DNA of 64,000 nucleotides from Arcanobacterium_A bovis. GTDB lineage: Bacteria; Actinomycetota; Actinomycetes; Actinomycetales; Actinomycetaceae. The stretch lies in NCBI RefSeq assembly GCF_042655305.1, contig NZ_JBHSLR010000006.1. The stretch is one strand, 5' to 3'. Positions 26,536-35,291 of this stretch are shown piece after piece; position 1 is the stretch's first letter; every line of letters begins with the position of its first letter. Below the pieces are notes generated by a model. The model saw nothing but the letters and a program-made list of their open reading frames with translations, was not told where the DNA came from and did not search any database. Position numbers and translations under genes: made by a program.

Positions 26536-27545
26536 TACTGTGCAGGGCCAGTTGAGTTTCGAACGATCAACTCAGGTGCGAAACGGACGGAGCTAATAGA
26601 ACCGCTGCCGTTATTGATCCGTGTGATAAGCGTCGATACTGCTGCCTCAGCCATTTCTTTTACTGGTTGGCGCAAGGTGGTAAGTGGTGGATTCGTAAAG
26701 GCGACGAACGGTGAATCGTCGTATCCAATGACGGATACGTCGTTCGGAACATCGAGTCCGTGCGCGTGACAGTAGCGGATCACACCCAGTGCCATCACGT
26801 CTGATGCGCAAATAATTGCACTACAACCTTGGGATACCAGCTGCTCAGCTGCAGCGTAACCGCCTTCTACGGTAAACAAAGTATTGGCCTCGTAGATGGG
26901 AGAATCGGGCAAAAGCGAATGCATTGCAGCGCTAAATGCTTGGGATTTTTCGTGCGCAGGAAGAAATCTCAACTGACCAGTGGCGAGACCAATATTTCGA
27001 TGACCTTGGGAAATCACATACCGCAGTGCTTGGTTCACTGCTGAGGCGTCGTCGGTCGAAATATCGGGCGCATTGAGCTGAGGATTTCGCCCGTTGATCG
27101 TCACGAAAGGAATATTGTGCGATATTAGTCGATGGTAGTGATCCAGATCGGCATCTCTATCAGCGTGCAAGGCAGACACAAAGATGATGCCTGCAACGTG
27201 CTGATCGACCATCGCGTCAACGTAGCGTTCTTCAAGAGGATCGCTCGCGGCATACGCTCCCAACAGAGTAGTAAAGCCATGCACGGACATTGCCATCTGA
27301 AGTTGCTGTGCAAACAGCGGAAATATGGGATTCGTCAGCTCAGGAAGAATCAGTCCGATAGAGCCATCTTTGCGCTCACGCAAGAAAGGCGGCGCCTCAT
27401 AACCCAATTCCTCCAGCGCTGCTAACACCGACAAGCGAGTGCTCGAGGCAACCGTATTCTTCCCATTGAGCACGCGAGACACCGTTGCTGGTGATACGCT
27501 AGCTCGTTCGGCGACGTCTGAAAGGCGAATCCGATTTCCAGTCAT
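26535..27545 (-). CDS. LacI-family transcriptional regulator
   Basis: 336 residues. N-terminal HTH (IRLSDVAERASVSPATVSRVLNGKN, residues 6-30) and hinge, then a periplasmic-binding-protein-like sugar domain (GSIGLILPELTNPIFP ... GYDDSPFVAFTNPPLTT). Starts directly after the glgB stop codon as the last gene of the glgE-treS-pep2-glgB operon, so it probably responds to maltose, maltodextrin or a related sugar and controls this operon; the effector is not shown. Orientation and position suggest autoregulation. Confidence 0.93.
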   Translation of the reverse strand: MTGNRIRLSDVAERASVSPATVSRVLNGKNTVASSTRLSVLAALEELGYEAPPFLRERKDGSIGLILPELTNPIFPLFAQQLQMAMSVHGFTTLLGAYAASDPLEERYVDAMVDQHVAGIIFVSALHADRDADLDHYHRLISHNIPFVTINGRNPQLNAPDISTDDASAVNQALRYVISQGHRNIGLATGQLRFLPAHEKSQAFSAAMHSLLPDSPIYEANTLFTVEGGYAAAEQLVSQGCSAIICASDVMALGVIRYCHAHGLDVPNDVSVIGYDDSPFVAFTNPPLTTLRQPVKEMAEAAVSTLITRINNGSGSISSVRFAPELIVRNSTGPAQ

Positions 27546-29729
27546 CTAGTTGAGATCCTCAGGTTCGAGATAAATCACGCCATAAGGTGGTAGCTGGACA
27601 GTTGCCGAATATGGGCGACCATTCCAACCGATTTCCTCTGCTTCCACACGTCCCATATTTCCGACGCCGGAGCCACCAAATTCTTTGGCATCGGAGTTGA
27701 AAATTTCTTTCCAACCGCCGGCTTGGGGGAGACCAACGCGGTAGTCGTTGTGTGGAACGCCGGCAAAATTGCAGATCACTGCCACAACTTGCGAACCGTC
27801 AGCAGACTTGCGCAGGTAGGAGAGAACGTTGTGATCGCCGTCGGAAACATCGATCCACTCAAAACCGGAGTTCTTGAAATCATCTGACCACAGCGCAGGA
27901 TGCGAAACATAGACTTCGTTGAGAGCTTTAACGCACTGCATCACGCCGTCATGCGCTGGATTATCGGTGAGCCACCAATCGAGCCCGTGGCCGTCACTCC
28001 ACTCGTCAATTTGCGCAAATTCTTGACCCATGAAAAGCAGTTGTTTGCCTGGGTGTGACCACTGATACCCGAAGAGCAAACGCACACCGGCGAGCTTTTG
28101 CCAATGATCGCCAGGCATCTTGGAATAGAGCGATCCCTTGCCGTGAACGACTTCGTCGTGGGAAATAGGTAAGAGGAATTGCTCCGAGAACGCATATACC
28201 AGTGAGAACGTCAATTCACCATGATGCCAGCGGCGGTTGATGGGATTTTCCTGCAAATAGTGCAAGGTGTCGTTCATCCATCCCATATTCCACTTCAAGC
28301 CGTAGCCCAAGCCGCCGTTTTCGGTTAGACCAGTGACGCCGCCCCACGAAGTGGATTCTTCTGCGATCATCATGATGCCAGGATGGTTGCGGTATGCAGT
28401 GGCATTGGCTTCTTGGATGAAAGAAATAGCTTCAAGATTTTCGCGCCCACCGTAGATATTCGGCTGCCACTTGCCAGCTTCGCGCGAGTAGTCCAGGTAG
28501 AGCATCGAGGCTACAGCGTCAACGCGAATACCATCGATGTGGAATTCTTCCAGCCAGTAGAGTGCATTTGCTACGAGGAAGTTGCGCACTTCATTGCGGC
28601 CGAAGTTGAATACGTATGTGCCCCAATCTGGGTGTTCTCCACGCAGGGGGTTGGGGTCTTCATAAAGTGGTGTGCCATCGAAACGTGCCAGTGCCCAGGC
28701 GTCTTTCGGGAAGTGCGCTGGTACCCAGTCCATGATTACCCCAATGCCCGCTTTATGGAGTTCGTTGACGAGATAACGGAAGTCATCTGGCGAACCAAAA
28801 CGAGAGGTTGGAGCATAGTAGGAAGTTACCTGGTAGCCCCACGACGGGCCAAAAGGATGCTCAGCTACTGGCATGAACTCCACATGGGTGAAGCCCAGAT
28901 ACTTAACGTGCCCAATGAGCTGCTTGGCAAGTTCGCGGTAACTGAGTCCAGCGCGCCACGAGCCGAGGTGTACTTCGTAAACTGACACGGGGCCGCTATG
29001 GGCATCTGTGGCACTGCGCTGGTCAAGCCAGTGCGAATCTTCCCACGTGAAAGAGCTTTCCGTAATGATCGACGCTGTTGACGGCGGAACTTCGGTTTGG
29101 CGCGCCATCGGATCTGCCTTCTGATGCCACGAGCCGTCCTGATACTGAATTTCGAACTTGTAATGAGCACCAGCGCTTGCACCAGGAATAAAGATTTCCC
29201 AAACGCCGGTTGAACCTAGGGTGCGCATTGCCGCGCCCACGCCATTCCAACCGTTGAAATCTCCTACAACGCGAACCGCGCGTGCGTTAGGTGCCCAGAC
29301 GCTGAAGCTTGTGCCACGCACGGTACCCATCGTCGTCTCGTACTCGCGCAAGTGCGAACCGAGCATCTCCCACAAGCGCTCGTGGCGACCTTCCATGAAA
29401 AGGTACTCGTCCATATCCCCGATAGTGGGGAGGAAACGGTACGCATCGTCAGAGAGCTGTGCTTCCTCGCCATAGGTTGCCTGCACACGGTAGTCTGGAA
29501 CATCAGCCCCAGGAGTTACAGCCGTCCAGATCCCATTATGTTCGTGGGCTGCTTCGAACTCTCCGGCGCTAGTAACGATGCTTACGGCGTCTGCGAGCTG
29601 GCGAATCACTCGTACAGTGACGTTTTCGCCATCCGAATGTGGTCCGAGCACATCGTGTGGAGCATGGTAGCTGCCGTGCGAGACGGCATCGAGGATATCA
29701 GGTGCGACGATGATTGCGTTCGAATTCAT
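27546..29729 (-). CDS. glgB: 1,4-alpha-glucan branching enzyme
   Basis: Glycoside hydrolase family 13 enzyme that cuts alpha-1,4 chains and rejoins them in alpha-1,6 linkage, branching the glucan made by GlgE. About 727 residues: N-terminal carbohydrate-binding modules, (beta/alpha)8 barrel with the nucleophile in DGIRVDAVASM, acid/base in MIAEESTSWGG and the third Asp in PISHDEVVHGKGS, and C-terminal beta domain. The ATG 29729 sits 9 bases from GGGAG; the open frame runs 13 codons further but begins inside the end of pep2. Confidence 0.97.
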   Translation of the reverse strand: MNSNAIIVAPDILDAVSHGSYHAPHDVLGPHSDGENVTVRVIRQLADAVSIVTSAGEFEAAHEHNGIWTAVTPGADVPDYRVQATYGEEAQLSDDAYRFLPTIGDMDEYLFMEGRHERLWEMLGSHLREYETTMGTVRGTSFSVWAPNARAVRVVGDFNGWNGVGAAMRTLGSTGVWEIFIPGASAGAHYKFEIQYQDGSWHQKADPMARQTEVPPSTASIITESSFTWEDSHWLDQRSATDAHSGPVSVYEVHLGSWRAGLSYRELAKQLIGHVKYLGFTHVEFMPVAEHPFGPSWGYQVTSYYAPTSRFGSPDDFRYLVNELHKAGIGVIMDWVPAHFPKDAWALARFDGTPLYEDPNPLRGEHPDWGTYVFNFGRNEVRNFLVANALYWLEEFHIDGIRVDAVASMLYLDYSREAGKWQPNIYGGRENLEAISFIQEANATAYRNHPGIMMIAEESTSWGGVTGLTENGGLGYGLKWNMGWMNDTLHYLQENPINRRWHHGELTFSLVYAFSEQFLLPISHDEVVHGKGSLYSKMPGDHWQKLAGVRLLFGYQWSHPGKQLLFMGQEFAQIDEWSDGHGLDWWLTDNPAHDGVMQCVKALNEVYVSHPALWSDDFKNSGFEWIDVSDGDHNVLSYLRKSADGSQVVAVICNFAGVPHNDYRVGLPQAGGWKEIFNSDAKEFGGSGVGNMGRVEAEEIGWNGRPYSATVQLPPYGVIYLEPEDLN

Positions 29730-29764
29730 AATGTAAGTCTCCCACTTTTTCATGGCTAACGTGG

Positions 29765-31327
29765 TCAATTTTCGCTGGTGGATTTATGGAAGTTTAGAAT
29801 TTCGTTGACTGCGCCTACCGGAATTTGCAACCAACGCGGCCGGTAGCTGGCTTCATAGGCGACTTCGTAGAGTGCTTTGTCGAGCGTCAAAGCGGCCAAG
29901 AGTATTTCTTCCTCGGCCGAAATCGCGCCGTATCCTTGCATGAAGAGTGCTTTTGCTTCCTGAGCCCACTGCTGAGTGAACGACGCCGGTTTCCCGGCAA
30001 GTTGCGCCGCACCAGCTACGTAGTCAAAGGACCGCAACATTCCAGCCACATCGCGTAGCGCCAGATCAGGTTGAGTTCGCTCCGATAATGGGCGCATTGG
30101 TTCGCCCTCAAAATCGAGAGCTTTCCAGCCTTGACCTGGCACCTGCAAAACTTGGCCGAGGTGGTAGTCGCCGTGAATGCGCTGTAAATCAGGCCATTGG
30201 GCAGCCTTTGCTTTTTCGAATACCGATTCAATGTCGCCCAAATGATCACGAAGCTCAGGAGCGCACTCCACTGCGCGTTCCGCGCGCTCCTTCCACCCGG
30301 CAACGATTGCTTCTTTTCGATCTTCTGTTACCGCGGAAGCCGGAAATAGATCCCGCAGCTGCGAATGAAAGTCTGCCGTGAGCATTCCTAAAGCTCGAAT
30401 ATCATCTGGCCTGCTCGGAGCGGAAGTCACGGCGTCAAGCTCGTCAAGAAATACCTGCCAAGCATCAACCGAGCCACCGAGAAATTCCTGCGCTACCAGC
30501 AAATCTGCATATCCGGCGTCGGCACTACGCACGAAAGCGGTGGCGGAATTCGCTATCCGTCCCAGCGCAACGCGCGCGGACGCATACTGTTTCGGAACCG
30601 TGCGCGGCTCGCGCGAGTCAAGTGCGGTTTGCAATTCTACGTCTGGATTCTTGCCAATTTGCACGATACGCAGCAGTTTGACGATCAATCCAGCAGTGTT
30701 GAAAGAATCAGGTTGCGCAAAACGGTACACGATTGAGGTATTTGACTGCTCAGCGCGCATCTTCTCCACTGAACTGATTGCTGGTAGTTCCTCCACGCTT
30801 GCCCGCAAAACAGATGCCTCGAGGAAGGATTCAGTGTATGCTCGAGTCTGTGAGCTGCCGAAACAGCAGTTCAGCAAGGTGAGCTGTCCGAGTTCGTCGT
30901 CCGTCGCATCCACAACGTCTACCAAAGTTTCGGGGCACTCAGGATTTTCTACGACGCCGATGTGCCAGCTCGCCTCGTTGCCATCACCGTTGCCGTTGCC
31001 GGCAACGACACCCTGGTTGCGTTCGTGCCCCACACCGTCACTGCCATCAGCGGCGTTATCTGCGGCAATGCCGTCGGTTGCGATTGCGGACGACGTGCGC
31101 CCTCGTAGCACAATCGGCACGAAGTAATCTTGGTTGGCACTAGCCACAATGAGCAGTTTCACTGCCGCAATGCGGTTCGCGAACAAGAGGAACTCATCTT
31201 TGATATATGCCGGCGATTGCGATGTTTTATCGGCATACCAGCGCATACCAGCGAGCCAGGAGTTGAGCTGCGTTTGAAAGGAAACACTTTCGTTCAGCGA
31301 AATATTGGCATAATCGTGAGCAGTCAT
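29765..31327 (-). CDS. pep2: maltokinase
   Basis: Phosphorylates maltose at C1 with ATP, giving the maltose-1-phosphate donor for GlgE. 520 residues. Kinase-like fold with the catalytic RIHGDYHLGQVL loop, the metal-binding LDFEGEPMRPLSER and DLALRDVAGMLRSFDY blocks characteristic of Mak/Pep2. The N-lobe carries a Gly/Asn/Asp-rich insert (about residues 85-120) that looks like a disordered loop. Start abuts the treS stop, with GAGGAGC upstream. In many Actinobacteria treS and pep2 are fused or the proteins form a complex; here they are separate but adjacent. Confidence 0.95.
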   Translation of the reverse strand: MTAHDYANISLNESVSFQTQLNSWLAGMRWYADKTSQSPAYIKDEFLLFANRIAAVKLLIVASANQDYFVPIVLRGRTSSAIATDGIAADNAADGSDGVGHERNQGVVAGNGNGDGNEASWHIGVVENPECPETLVDVVDATDDELGQLTLLNCCFGSSQTRAYTESFLEASVLRASVEELPAISSVEKMRAEQSNTSIVYRFAQPDSFNTAGLIVKLLRIVQIGKNPDVELQTALDSREPRTVPKQYASARVALGRIANSATAFVRSADAGYADLLVAQEFLGGSVDAWQVFLDELDAVTSAPSRPDDIRALGMLTADFHSQLRDLFPASAVTEDRKEAIVAGWKERAERAVECAPELRDHLGDIESVFEKAKAAQWPDLQRIHGDYHLGQVLQVPGQGWKALDFEGEPMRPLSERTQPDLALRDVAGMLRSFDYVAGAAQLAGKPASFTQQWAQEAKALFMQGYGAISAEEEILLAALTLDKALYEVAYEASYRPRWLQIPVGAVNEILNFHKSTSEN

Positions 31328-33157
31328 TCAATTCAGCTCCTCAGCGGGAGGGGTAGAACTTGCTGCAGAAGGCAGCGCAGAGCTCACTGAAGATTCCGTA
31401 TGAGCTGCGTGACCCGTGTGGTCAATTGTTGAACGGCTAGCGCGATCGATGCTTAGCCAGTAGAACGAGCGACCGGCGATCGTGAGCGGGTATGCGCCGT
31501 CCTCACCAATCGGAGGGAAACTGTTGCCACCGAATACCTCGCGCACTGCGCCTGCCGCATACTGGGGGAGCGAAAGCGTGCACGACACAGGCGTCTGCGC
31601 GAGGTTCATCACGCACAAAACGGTCTGCTGATCGTCCGCACGCACAAAACTGAGCACTGATTCGGTATCACACTCGCATAATTCAAAGCTGCCTTGACCC
31701 AAAACCGGATAGGATTTGCGCACTTCTAGCAAGTTCTTAATCCAGTGCAGGAGTGAAGTTGGCTGAGCCAATTGGGATTCGACGTTCACTGCCTGCGCGT
31801 TAAACACCAGCGACTGGACCACCGGCAAGGTGAGTCTGCCCGGATCGGCAATGGAAAATCCGCCATTGCGATCAGGAGTCCACTGCATAGGAGTGCGAAC
31901 CGAGTCGCGGTCGTTGAGCCAGATGTTGTCGCCCATACCGATTTCATCGCCGTAGTACAGGCACGGTGAACCAGGAAGAGAGAGCAAGAGCGCGTGGGCG
32001 AGTTCGATTTCGGAGCGCGAATTTCCCAACAGGGGAGCAAGCCGACGCCGGATGCCGACGTTTGCTCTCATGCGTGGATCTTCTGCGTACCAGCTGTACA
32101 TGCGCTCGCGTTCTTCGGTGGACACCATTTCGAGCGTCAATTCATCGTGATTACGCAAGAAGGTTCCCCACTGAGTACCCGCCGGAATTGCAGGTGTTTC
32201 AGTCAGAATATCGCGAATAGCCGTGGCACGCTGATCGCGCAAGGCATAGAAAATACGCGGCATCACTGGGAAGTGAAAACACATATGGCATTCAGGCTGC
32301 TCAGTCGAACCATAGTATTCCACCACGTCCTGTGGCCACTGATTGGCTTCAGCCAGCAGGATACGCCCAGGGAATTCGGCGTCAATCATCGCGCGCAATT
32401 CGGCCAAGAAAGCGTGAGTTTGCGGCAAATTTTCACAGTTTGTGCCCTCTTCTTCAAAGAGATATGGCACTGCGTCAAGGCGGAAACCGTCAATTCCGAA
32501 TTTGCACCAGAAACGCACAACGTCTTTGATCGCTTCGCGCACGGCTGGATTCTCGTAATTGAGATCGGGCTGGTGTGAGAAGAAGCGATGCCAGAAGTAT
32601 TGACGCCGTTGCGCGTCCAGGGTCCAGTTTGATTCTTCGGTATCCACAAAAATTACGCGCGCATCGGGATAGCCCTCGTTGGTATCGCGCCATACGTAGA
32701 AGTCCCCATAGGGTCCATCTGGATTTTCGCGGGACTCTTTGAACCAAGGATGCTGATCAGAGGTGTGATTGACCACGAGGTCAATAATGATGCGGATACC
32801 GCGCTGATGAGCTTTGGTTACCAGCTCAGAAAAGTCCGCGAGCGAACCGTATTTGGGGTCGACGTCGGTGTAATCGGAAATATCGTAGCCGCCGTCGCGC
32901 ATAGGCGAGGGGTAGAACGGCGGAATCCACAAGCAATCCACACCGAGCCATTGGAGATAGTCCAAACGATCCACTAGCCCACGCATATCGCCTGTTCCAG
33001 AGCCTGTGGAATCATTGAAAGAGCGGAGCAGAACTTCGTAGAATACGGCAGTGCGGAACCAATCTGGATCGTTACTCAAGCCGCCGCCGTCGTTACCGAG
33101 GCGAAGAACGAGGTTATTAGGTGGGAAAGTATTGGGATTAGCTGCAGAAATAGTCAT
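31328..33157 (-). CDS. treS: maltose alpha-D-glucosyltransferase (trehalose synthase)
   Basis: GH13 enzyme that interconverts trehalose and maltose. 609 residues; hallmark FYPSPMRDGGYDISDYTDVDPKYG, nucleophile in FGIDGFRLDAVPYLFEEEGTNCENLP, acid/base ILLAEANQWP, and the FLRNHDELTLEMV block. It provides maltose to the neighbouring maltokinase. It starts 3 bases from the glgE stop; the AAAGG that ends glgE is its ribosome-binding site. No maltokinase domain is fused at the C-terminus. Confidence 0.96.
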   Translation of the reverse strand: MTISAANPNTFPPNNLVLRLGNDGGGLSNDPDWFRTAVFYEVLLRSFNDSTGSGTGDMRGLVDRLDYLQWLGVDCLWIPPFYPSPMRDGGYDISDYTDVDPKYGSLADFSELVTKAHQRGIRIIIDLVVNHTSDQHPWFKESRENPDGPYGDFYVWRDTNEGYPDARVIFVDTEESNWTLDAQRRQYFWHRFFSHQPDLNYENPAVREAIKDVVRFWCKFGIDGFRLDAVPYLFEEEGTNCENLPQTHAFLAELRAMIDAEFPGRILLAEANQWPQDVVEYYGSTEQPECHMCFHFPVMPRIFYALRDQRATAIRDILTETPAIPAGTQWGTFLRNHDELTLEMVSTEERERMYSWYAEDPRMRANVGIRRRLAPLLGNSRSEIELAHALLLSLPGSPCLYYGDEIGMGDNIWLNDRDSVRTPMQWTPDRNGGFSIADPGRLTLPVVQSLVFNAQAVNVESQLAQPTSLLHWIKNLLEVRKSYPVLGQGSFELCECDTESVLSFVRADDQQTVLCVMNLAQTPVSCTLSLPQYAAGAVREVFGGNSFPPIGEDGAYPLTIAGRSFYWLSIDRASRSTIDHTGHAAHTESSVSSALPSAASSTPPAEELN

Positions 33158-33160
33158 ATA

Positions 33161-35212
33161 CTACAAAACCTTTACGTTGAGGATATGTGCTACGCGTCCA
33201 TGTGGATCAAGACGAACATAAGGGCGATGATTCCACTCGTACGTTTCGCCACTCAGCTCATCAGTCACTTCGAGAATCGCGCCGGCGTCCCAGCGAGCTT
33301 GTGCGCCGAGAGCTTCCACATCCAAATCGATAACTGCCTCGCGAGACGCATACGGATCGAGGTTGAGCACCACAATCACAGAATCGGTGTTGCCGTTGTT
33401 TTCTTCGAGGCGCACCGTTTTGCTAAAGCACAGGATCTTGTCGTTTGAGGTGGGATGGATTGTCAGGTTACGCAGGCGCTGTAGGGCAGGGTGGTTCGCT
33501 CTAATGGCGTTGAGTTCACGCAGTAGTTTGGCGATGCCATTGTGCTCAGCTGCCGCGAAGTTTCTCTCCTTGAACTCGTACTTCTCGTTATCGATTTGTT
33601 CTTCGGCACCTTGGCGCGCGATGTTTTCTGCCAGTTCGTAGCCTGAGTAAATTCCCCAGGTAGGAGAACTTGTTGCGGCTAGTATCGCGCGGATATGGAA
33701 AGCAGGAGTGCCGCCACGCTGCATATACGGCGTCAAAATATCGTGCGTCGTGGGCCAGAATGCAGGGCGAATACGCGCATCGGACTCGCGCGAAACTTCT
33801 TGGAGATATTCTTCAATCTCTTCTTTATCGTTTCGCCACGTGAAGTAGGTGTAGGACTGGTGGAATCCAATCATTCCCAGCGTCTGCATCATCGGAGGCT
33901 GTGTAAATGCCTCAGCGAGGAAAATGACCTGCGGATGCTTGATCCTAAATTCATGCAACAGCCGCTGCCAGAAATTCAGTGGCTTGGTATGCGGATTATC
34001 CACGCGGAAAATCGTTACACCATGCGAAACCCACAGTTCTAAGACTCGTTTAATCTCTTGGTAGATGCCCTCAGGATCGTTATCGAAATTCAGAGGGTAG
34101 ATGTCTTGATATTTTTTGGGTGGATTTTCTGCATACGCAATCGTTCCATCAGCGCGGGTGGTGAACCATTCGGGATGTTCTTTCACCCAAGGGTGGTCTG
34201 GCGAGCACTGCAAAGCAATATCGAGCGCCACTTCCATACCAAGTTGGCGAGCTCGGGCAACAAAAGCGTCAAAGTCCGCAAAAGTTCCCAGTTCGGGATT
34301 GATGGCATCATGGCCGCCGAGCTCTGAACCGATGGCATAAGGTGAGCCTGGATCGTCGATTTCGGCAGTGAGAGTGTTGTTTCTGCCCTTGCGATTCGTA
34401 GTTCCAATCGGGTGGATTGGAGTGAGGTAGACGACGTCGAAGCCCATGCCCGCAATTCGGTCCAGTTCCAAGGCGGCAGTTTTGAGCGTTCCCGACACCC
34501 ACTTCTTCGAACGGCGGTCAAAGAAGCATCCTGTAGTGCGCACAAAGATTTCATACCAAGATCCGATGAGTGCGCGTTGCCGATCAACAAAAACGGGATA
34601 ACGTGCAGATTCGGTCACAAAGTCTCGCACCGGATACTTGCTGAGCGCATCATTAACTTCAACTGATGTGGCTGCTGCGAGTCGCTCTGCTGGAGTGAGC
34701 TTTGAATTTTTTACTTTGACCAGCGTATTGGTAAAGATCTGCTGAGCTTTAGAATCTGCCTTCGCGCCGGTGATAGCACGATTTAACCATTGCTCAGCTT
34801 CAAGGAAAACTAACTCAATATCAACACCGGCATCAATCTTGATTTTGGCGTTGTGAACCCAGGTCGCTACTGGATCAGACCACGCCCGCACGAAGAAAGA
34901 ATGGGCACCGCCGTCGCGCGCAGTGAGCCAGCCTTCGTAACGACGCAGACCAGGAGCGATGTCGCGCATTGGAGCAACCTGAACCACGGCGTCGTTCGAA
35001 TCGAGAAGAACACATTCGGCACCGAAAAGATCGTGCCCCTCCCTGAAAACGGTTGCCTGTACTGGAAAAGACTCGTTAATACACGCTTTTGCAGCCCAGA
35101 GACCATTTTCAAGGGAGGGCGACACGTCGACTATCGGAATGCGCCCAATAAGCGCCTTCTTAGGAATCGTCACAGCTTTGCTTGCAGGTGCTTTACTCTT
35201 AGTACTTTTCAC
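33161..35212 (-). CDS. glgE: alpha-1,4-glucan:maltose-1-phosphate maltosyltransferase
   Basis: GH13 enzyme that extends alpha-1,4-glucan by transferring maltosyl units from maltose-1-phosphate. 683 residues: N-terminal domains including GRIPIVDVSPSLENGLWAAKA, catalytic barrel with DIALQCSPDHPWVKEHPEWF, nucleophile in IFRVDNPHTKPLNFW, acid/base in IFLAEAFTQPPMM, and the long HQSYTYFTWRN segment. First gene of the operon. The GTG at 35212 lacks a clear ribosome-binding site and is preceded directly by TAGATATT, so a leaderless transcript is possible. An upstream GCAAACGAATTTG (35263-35275) weakly resembles a LacI-family half-site pair. Confidence 0.96.
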   Translation of the reverse strand: MKSTKSKAPASKAVTIPKKALIGRIPIVDVSPSLENGLWAAKACINESFPVQATVFREGHDLFGAECVLLDSNDAVVQVAPMRDIAPGLRRYEGWLTARDGGAHSFFVRAWSDPVATWVHNAKIKIDAGVDIELVFLEAEQWLNRAITGAKADSKAQQIFTNTLVKVKNSKLTPAERLAAATSVEVNDALSKYPVRDFVTESARYPVFVDRQRALIGSWYEIFVRTTGCFFDRRSKKWVSGTLKTAALELDRIAGMGFDVVYLTPIHPIGTTNRKGRNNTLTAEIDDPGSPYAIGSELGGHDAINPELGTFADFDAFVARARQLGMEVALDIALQCSPDHPWVKEHPEWFTTRADGTIAYAENPPKKYQDIYPLNFDNDPEGIYQEIKRVLELWVSHGVTIFRVDNPHTKPLNFWQRLLHEFRIKHPQVIFLAEAFTQPPMMQTLGMIGFHQSYTYFTWRNDKEEIEEYLQEVSRESDARIRPAFWPTTHDILTPYMQRGGTPAFHIRAILAATSSPTWGIYSGYELAENIARQGAEEQIDNEKYEFKERNFAAAEHNGIAKLLRELNAIRANHPALQRLRNLTIHPTSNDKILCFSKTVRLEENNGNTDSVIVVLNLDPYASREAVIDLDVEALGAQARWDAGAILEVTDELSGETYEWNHRPYVRLDPHGRVAHILNVKVL

Positions 35213-35291
35213 AATATCTAGCTTAATTGAATTGTGTTGAACGCGTCGCAGTTACTCCACAAGCAAACGAATTTGAAGTTGTGCCAGTTCC
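35213..35291 (-). promoter_or_regulatory. promoter region between glgP and glgE
   Basis: 79 bp. Read on the minus strand it ends in TAGATATT just before the glgE GTG, a possible -10 for a leaderless message. GCAAACGAATTTG at 35263-35275 is a partial palindrome of the GCAAACG type used by LacI/CcpA-family regulators. No proof of either. Confidence 0.3.

Noticed and set aside
30378..31127. A 249-codon open frame on the plus strand
   Set aside because: Fully antisense to the maltokinase gene; serine-rich product typical of a mirror frame.
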